DNA from: JBBQKQ01 sp043719155
Lineage (GTDB): Bacteria > Patescibacteriota > Minisyncoccia > Phycocordibacterales > UBA5272
Length of the DNA: 25,395 bases
Assembly (NCBI GenBank): GCA_043719155.1
Contig: JAYSUJ010000032.1
Span: forward strand, 1 to 25,395
Direction: 5' to 3'
In this document: positions 23,253 to 25,395 of the stretch, piece after piece
Layout of the letters: every line of letters begins with the position of its first letter
Numbering within the stretch: the stretch's first letter is position 1
Position numbers and translations under genes: made by a program
The notes under the pieces: generated by a model
What the model was told of the DNA's origin: nothing
Databases searched by the model: none
Seen by the model: the letters and a program-made list of their open reading frames with translations, nothing else

Positions 23253-23535
23253 AAAAGAAATTTTGATGTCCGAAGTTTTTAAGGATCCGGAACTAGCAAA
23301 GAAAATAGCTACTTCAAAAGTTTCTCTATCAACTCAGTTAAGTAAGAAGATTTTACATTACAGAACTGTAAATATCCTTTCAAGGAAACAGGGTATAAGA
23401 ATTGATAACCCTCTAGAGCAATATATTCACCTTCGCAAAACTTTACATGTAGACAGGTTGCTGAATGAAATAGAACTGGAGTATAAAATGTGTATTTTTC
23501 TGTGTGACAAAGTTTTAGAATTGCCGACTAAATAG
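23236..23535 (+). CDS. Small hydrophilic protein of unknown function
   Basis: This 99-residue protein is not recognised. It overlaps the Mur ligase end by 17 bases. A second in-frame ATG at 23266 (MSEVFKDPE) would avoid the overlap and is a realistic alternative start. The sequence is rich in Lys, Leu and Glu and looks fully helical: VFKDPELAKKIATSKVS, then KKILHYRTVNILSRKQG, then EQYIHLRKTLHVDRLLNEIE. Two Cys occur late (in MCIFLCDK). There is no signal peptide or membrane segment. It is probably co-transcribed with the Mur ligase. The basic helical character is compatible with nucleic acid or protein binding, but there is no motif to support this. Confidence 0.55.
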   Translation: MKKNSKKEILMSEVFKDPELAKKIATSKVSLSTQLSKKILHYRTVNILSRKQGIRIDNPLEQYIHLRKTLHVDRLLNEIELEYKMCIFLCDKVLELPTK

Positions 23536-23541
23536 AAAAAC

Positions 23542-23571
23542 TTGCGGTTTGCATTTCTTTTGTGCTATAGT
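23542..23571 (+). promoter_or_regulatory. Promoter of the ilv leader and ilvB
   Basis: TTGCGG (23542-23547) and TGC-TATAGT (-10 at 23566-23571) are spaced by 18 bases. The start site is predicted at about 23577-23579, at the ATG of the leader ORF, so the transcript should be leaderless. Confidence 0.65.
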
Positions 23572-23577
23572 AAAAAT

Positions 23578-23658
23578 ATGAGACAAATAGTTTCAAGTAA
23601 AATATCGAACTTAGTTTTGGTCCTTGTGCTTCTAAGAAAACTTAGGGCGATATTTTAG
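23578..23658 (+). CDS. Branched-chain amino acid leader peptide (ilv attenuator)
   Basis: This 26-codon ORF encodes a peptide with 6 Leu, 4 Val and 3 Ile, including an unbroken run LVLVLVLL at residues 12-19. It ends in RKLRAIF and a TAG stop, 73 bases before the ilvB ATG. Composition, length and position match the IvbL/IlvL leader peptides of enterobacterial ilv operons, although it need not be homologous to them. Translation of the Leu/Val codons would report the supply of charged tRNA-Leu and tRNA-Val. Its last codons carry the GGGCG that can pair with the terminator's left arm. The ATG lies 6 bases after the -10 box and has no Shine-Dalgarno sequence, so initiation would be leaderless. 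The call rests on sequence layout only. Confidence 0.75.
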   Translation: MRQIVSSKISNLVLVLVLLRKLRAIF

Positions 23659-23719
23659 TTTATATAAATACTTATTAAACAAAATAAATAATAACCGCCC
23701 AAAAATGGGGCGGTATTTT
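23632..23719 (+). promoter_or_regulatory. Transcription attenuator of ilvB: pause, antiterminator and terminator hairpins
   Basis: Three alternative pairings can be drawn. In 1:2, CTAAG (23632-23636) pairs with CTTAG (23641-23645). In 2:3, the antiterminator, GGGCG (23645-23649) pairs with CGCCC (23696-23700), enclosing an 11-bp helix of TATTTT/AAAATA plus GTTTA/TAAAC (23651-23662 with 23676-23686, one bulged A). In 3:4, the terminator, ACCGCCC (23694-23700) pairs with GGGCGGT (23708-23714), followed by ATTTT. 2:3 and 3:4 exclude each other. A ribosome stalled on the Leu/Val run would free GGGCG and favour readthrough; one at the stop codon would cover it and allow termination. Confidence 0.72.
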
Positions 23720-23731
23720 AATTGCAAAAAT

Positions 23732-25303
23732 ATGAAAAAAAATAAAAAAATAAATAAAATAAGTGGTGCTGAGATATTCTTTAAAAGTCTTTTAAAGAAT
23801 AATTGTGAAATTATTTTTGGTTATCCTGGAGGTGCCATCATGCCTGTTTATGATGCACTTACAAAATATGAAAATAAGATAAAACATATTTTAACTGGTC
23901 ATGAACAAGGGGCGGTGCACATGGCCGAGGGTTATGCTAGGGCAGGACAAAAAGTTGGAGTGTGCTTAGCTACTTCTGGACCAGGGGCCACAAATTTTGT
24001 GACTGGCATTGCAGACGCGATGATGGATTCGGTACCTATTGTTTGTTTCACTGGGCAGGTAAGTACCAAGCTGATAGGCACAGAGGCTTTTCAAGAAACC
24101 CCAATTGTTGATATTGTAAAACCAATTACAAAGTGGGCCTATCAAATAAAAAAAGTCTCCGAGATCGAAAAGGTGATAGACAGAGCCTTCTATTTAGCAA
24201 AAAATGGTAGACCTGGGCCAGTTTTAATTGACTTTCCAAAAGATATACAGCTAGGACTAGGCTACTTTAGGAATGCAAAAATTAGAAAGGTAGAAAAAGA
24301 AGCGGTGTTTAAAAATTCTGCAATCAAAAATTTTACTAATCTGGTAAATGCTTCACCAAGAACTCTGGTACTAGTTGGGCATGGGATTAAAATTGCTGAT
24401 GCAAAAGAAGAATTAAGCTTTTTCTTGGAAAAAACCAATTTACCTGTAACTACAACTTTGCATGGGCGAGACTGTGTGGACTCGAGTTATCTTGAAAACT
24501 ATGGCATGTTGGGGATGCATGGAAACATACTTGCAAACAAGGCTGTAAACAAGGCTGATCTTATAATTGCTTTAGGGATGCGATTTGACGACAGAGTAAC
24601 TGGCGATTTAAAAAAGTTTGCTGTAAATACAAAAATAATCCATGTGGACATCGACAAAAAACAAATTGGGAAAAAGGTAAAAACAGAACTTGGGATTGAA
24701 AGCGATGTAAAAAAGTTCCTACAAAAAGTAGTTGGTAAAGTTGACTTTACAACCGTAAAAGAGAATTCTAAAAACTGGCAAAGTTTTAAATGTGAGTATA
24801 AAAATTTGGAGTATCAAAAAATATATAAAAAAGAAATTGTAGAACCAGTAGGTGAAATAAATATGGGTGAAGTGGTGGAGGCTATAAATAAAGTTAAAAT
24901 ACAAAATAAAATAGTTGTACCAGATGTGGGTCAACATCAAATGTCGGTTGCAAGATATGTAAATTTTAGTAATGGCACTAAATTTTTTTCGTCTGGTGGA
25001 CTTGGTACCATGGGCTTTTCTTTGCCGGCAGCCATTGGGGCATATTTTGCAAACAAGAAGTCTTTAACAATTTCTATTTCTGGGGATGGTGGTTTCCAGA
25101 TGAATATTCAAGAGCTGGCGACAGTTATGAGAAATAAGATACCACTAAAAATATTTATTTTAAATAACTCTTACCTTGGAATGGTTAGGCAGTGGCAAGA
25201 AATGTTCTACGCCGGCAACGAGTCTGTGGTAAGTTTGGATAACCCAGATTTTCAAAAAATAGCAGAGGCTTATGGTATTATGAGTATAAAAATAAATACC
25301 TAA
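23732..25303 (+). CDS. ilvB: Acetolactate synthase large subunit, C-terminally truncated
   Basis: The ATG at 23732 is chosen; an in-frame ATG at 23705 lies inside the attenuator terminator. The 523-residue product is a thiamine-diphosphate enzyme of the AHAS type: IFGYPGGAIMPVYDAL (28-43), GHEQGAVHMAEGYARAG with catalytic Glu58, then ATSGPGATNFVTGIADA. The GRPGPVLIDFPKD segment, a central FAD-type domain and the diphosphate-binding motif from GDGGFQMN (451-458) to NN (478-479) follow. It condenses pyruvate to acetolactate, or pyruvate plus 2-oxobutyrate, in valine/leucine/isoleucine synthesis. Family members run about 550-590 residues. This one stops just after the conserved AEAYGI segment, so roughly 40-60 residues are missing. 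The sequence after it encodes a minus-strand transposase-like tail, so an insertion is the likely cause and the protein may be inactive. Confidence 0.88.
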   Translation: MKKNKKINKISGAEIFFKSLLKNNCEIIFGYPGGAIMPVYDALTKYENKIKHILTGHEQGAVHMAEGYARAGQKVGVCLATSGPGATNFVTGIADAMMDSVPIVCFTGQVSTKLIGTEAFQETPIVDIVKPITKWAYQIKKVSEIEKVIDRAFYLAKNGRPGPVLIDFPKDIQLGLGYFRNAKIRKVEKEAVFKNSAIKNFTNLVNASPRTLVLVGHGIKIADAKEELSFFLEKTNLPVTTTLHGRDCVDSSYLENYGMLGMHGNILANKAVNKADLIIALGMRFDDRVTGDLKKFAVNTKIIHVDIDKKQIGKKVKTELGIESDVKKFLQKVVGKVDFTTVKENSKNWQSFKCEYKNLEYQKIYKKEIVEPVGEINMGEVVEAINKVKIQNKIVVPDVGQHQMSVARYVNFSNGTKFFSSGGLGTMGFSLPAAIGAYFANKKSLTISISGDGGFQMNIQELATVMRNKIPLKIFILNNSYLGMVRQWQEMFYAGNESVVSLDNPDFQKIAEAYGIMSIKINT

Positions 25304-25395
25304 ATTCTGTACTGAACCGCAACTCTCTCCGGTATCTCAGTTATGATACCACACTCCAAAGACACCTCGTATGCACTTTTGTAGCCGAGGCTTTT
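25300..25395 (-). mobile_element. 3' end of a transposase/integrase-like ORF, probable insertion sequence end
   Basis: On the minus strand the window edge reads as an open frame of 31 codons ending in TAG at 25300-25302. It contains SLGYKSAYEV and ends in VAVQYRI. An (S/N)LGYKTPYEV-type motif close to the C-terminus is typical of DDE (rve) transposases of the IS3/IS30/IS481 type. Base composition is clearly more GC-rich than ilvB. The stop lies right at the point where ilvB loses similarity to its family. The IS end is probably between about 25278 and 25300; a TG at 25281-25282 could be the terminal dinucleotide. Only about 100 bases are visible, so the family is unassigned. Confidence 0.55.

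Noticed and set aside
23705..23731. In-frame ATG at 23705 as a longer start for ilvB
   Set aside because: It lies in the loop and right arm of the attenuator terminator hairpin. The extra residues do not resemble the family N-terminus, and the ATG at 23732 gives a normal basic start.
25331..25350. Inverted repeat GGTATC ... GATACC near the right edge
   Set aside because: It lies within the transposase-like coding frame, has only 6-bp arms and no T-run, so chance is a sufficient explanation.
1..25395. Alternative genetic code (TGA = Gly) as in Gracilibacteria/Absconditabacteria
   Set aside because: Several genes end at TGA in the expected place (for example 3166-3168, 8774-8776, 11144-11146), and conserved genes contain no internal TGA.
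1..25395. CRISPR array, tRNA or rRNA genes
   Set aside because: No regularly spaced repeats, no cloverleaf-like sequences and no conserved rRNA segments were noticed; intergenic gaps are all under 300 bases.

Overview
The window looks like a piece of a low-GC Patescibacteria/CPR chromosome, probably of the Parcubacteria type. This is inferred from gene content and style, not from a marker search. The genes are short, closely packed and AT-rich, and most start codons lack a Shine-Dalgarno sequence. The content is a known CPR mix: ComF, a HIT protein, FtsH, a FemAB-type transferase, a Mur ligase with a reduced N-terminus, family II pyrophosphatase, a SWIB protein and an RHS-type surface protein. 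TGA is used as a stop (for example at 3166-3168 and 11144-11146), so the TGA=Gly code of Gracilibacteria/Absconditabacteria does not apply. No rRNA, tRNA or CRISPR array was seen.

Layout. Positions 2-853 hold the 3' end of an RHS-repeat protein with a lipase-like C-terminal domain, followed 6 bases later by a small two-helix membrane protein that is a candidate immunity partner. Two unrecognised exported proteins follow (1161-3168). A tightly overlapping set comes next: a four-helix membrane protein, an 830-residue membrane-anchored FAD oxidase and a membrane-anchored alpha/beta hydrolase (3221-7062). A minus-strand pair, Nudix hydrolase then histidine phosphatase (8109-7059), faces a plus-strand run: S51 peptidase, class 1 isoprenoid-type enzyme, alpha/beta hydrolase, Ham1-like protein, S66 LD-carboxypeptidase-like protein and a second Ham1-like protein (8156-12805). 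A bidirectional terminator separates this run from a minus-strand SWIB gene. PpaC and a GH18 protein follow on plus, then a small GC-richer gene with its own promoter and terminator (15416-15751). The minus strand then carries HIT and ComF, and an ECF sigma factor / membrane protein / exported protein operon (18921-16914). On plus come FtsH, FemAB, the Mur ligase and a small unknown protein. The window ends with ilvB, truncated by what looks like the end of an insertion sequence.

The most notable find is upstream of ilvB. A 26-codon ORF (23578-23658) has Ile, Leu or Val at half its residues, including an unbroken run of eight Leu/Val. It is followed by mutually exclusive antiterminator and terminator hairpins. 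This is the layout of a ribosome-mediated transcription attenuator for branched-chain amino acid synthesis, and its leader ORF appears to be translated from a leaderless transcript. A second theme is that at least seven ORFs have a TATAAT-like -10 box (mostly extended TGnTATAAT) only 6-7 bases before the start codon, so leaderless transcription seems common here. Promoters and terminators also overlap: the GH18 start codon lies in a hairpin loop, and the comF promoter is built into the preceding terminator.

Functionally, the window combines envelope genes (RHS effector, FAD oxidase operon, GH18, S66, FemAB, Mur ligase), nucleotide and phosphate house-cleaning (Nudix, two Ham1-like proteins, HIT, PpaC, histidine phosphatase), membrane quality control (FtsH) and one regulated biosynthetic locus (ilvB), which appears to have been broken.
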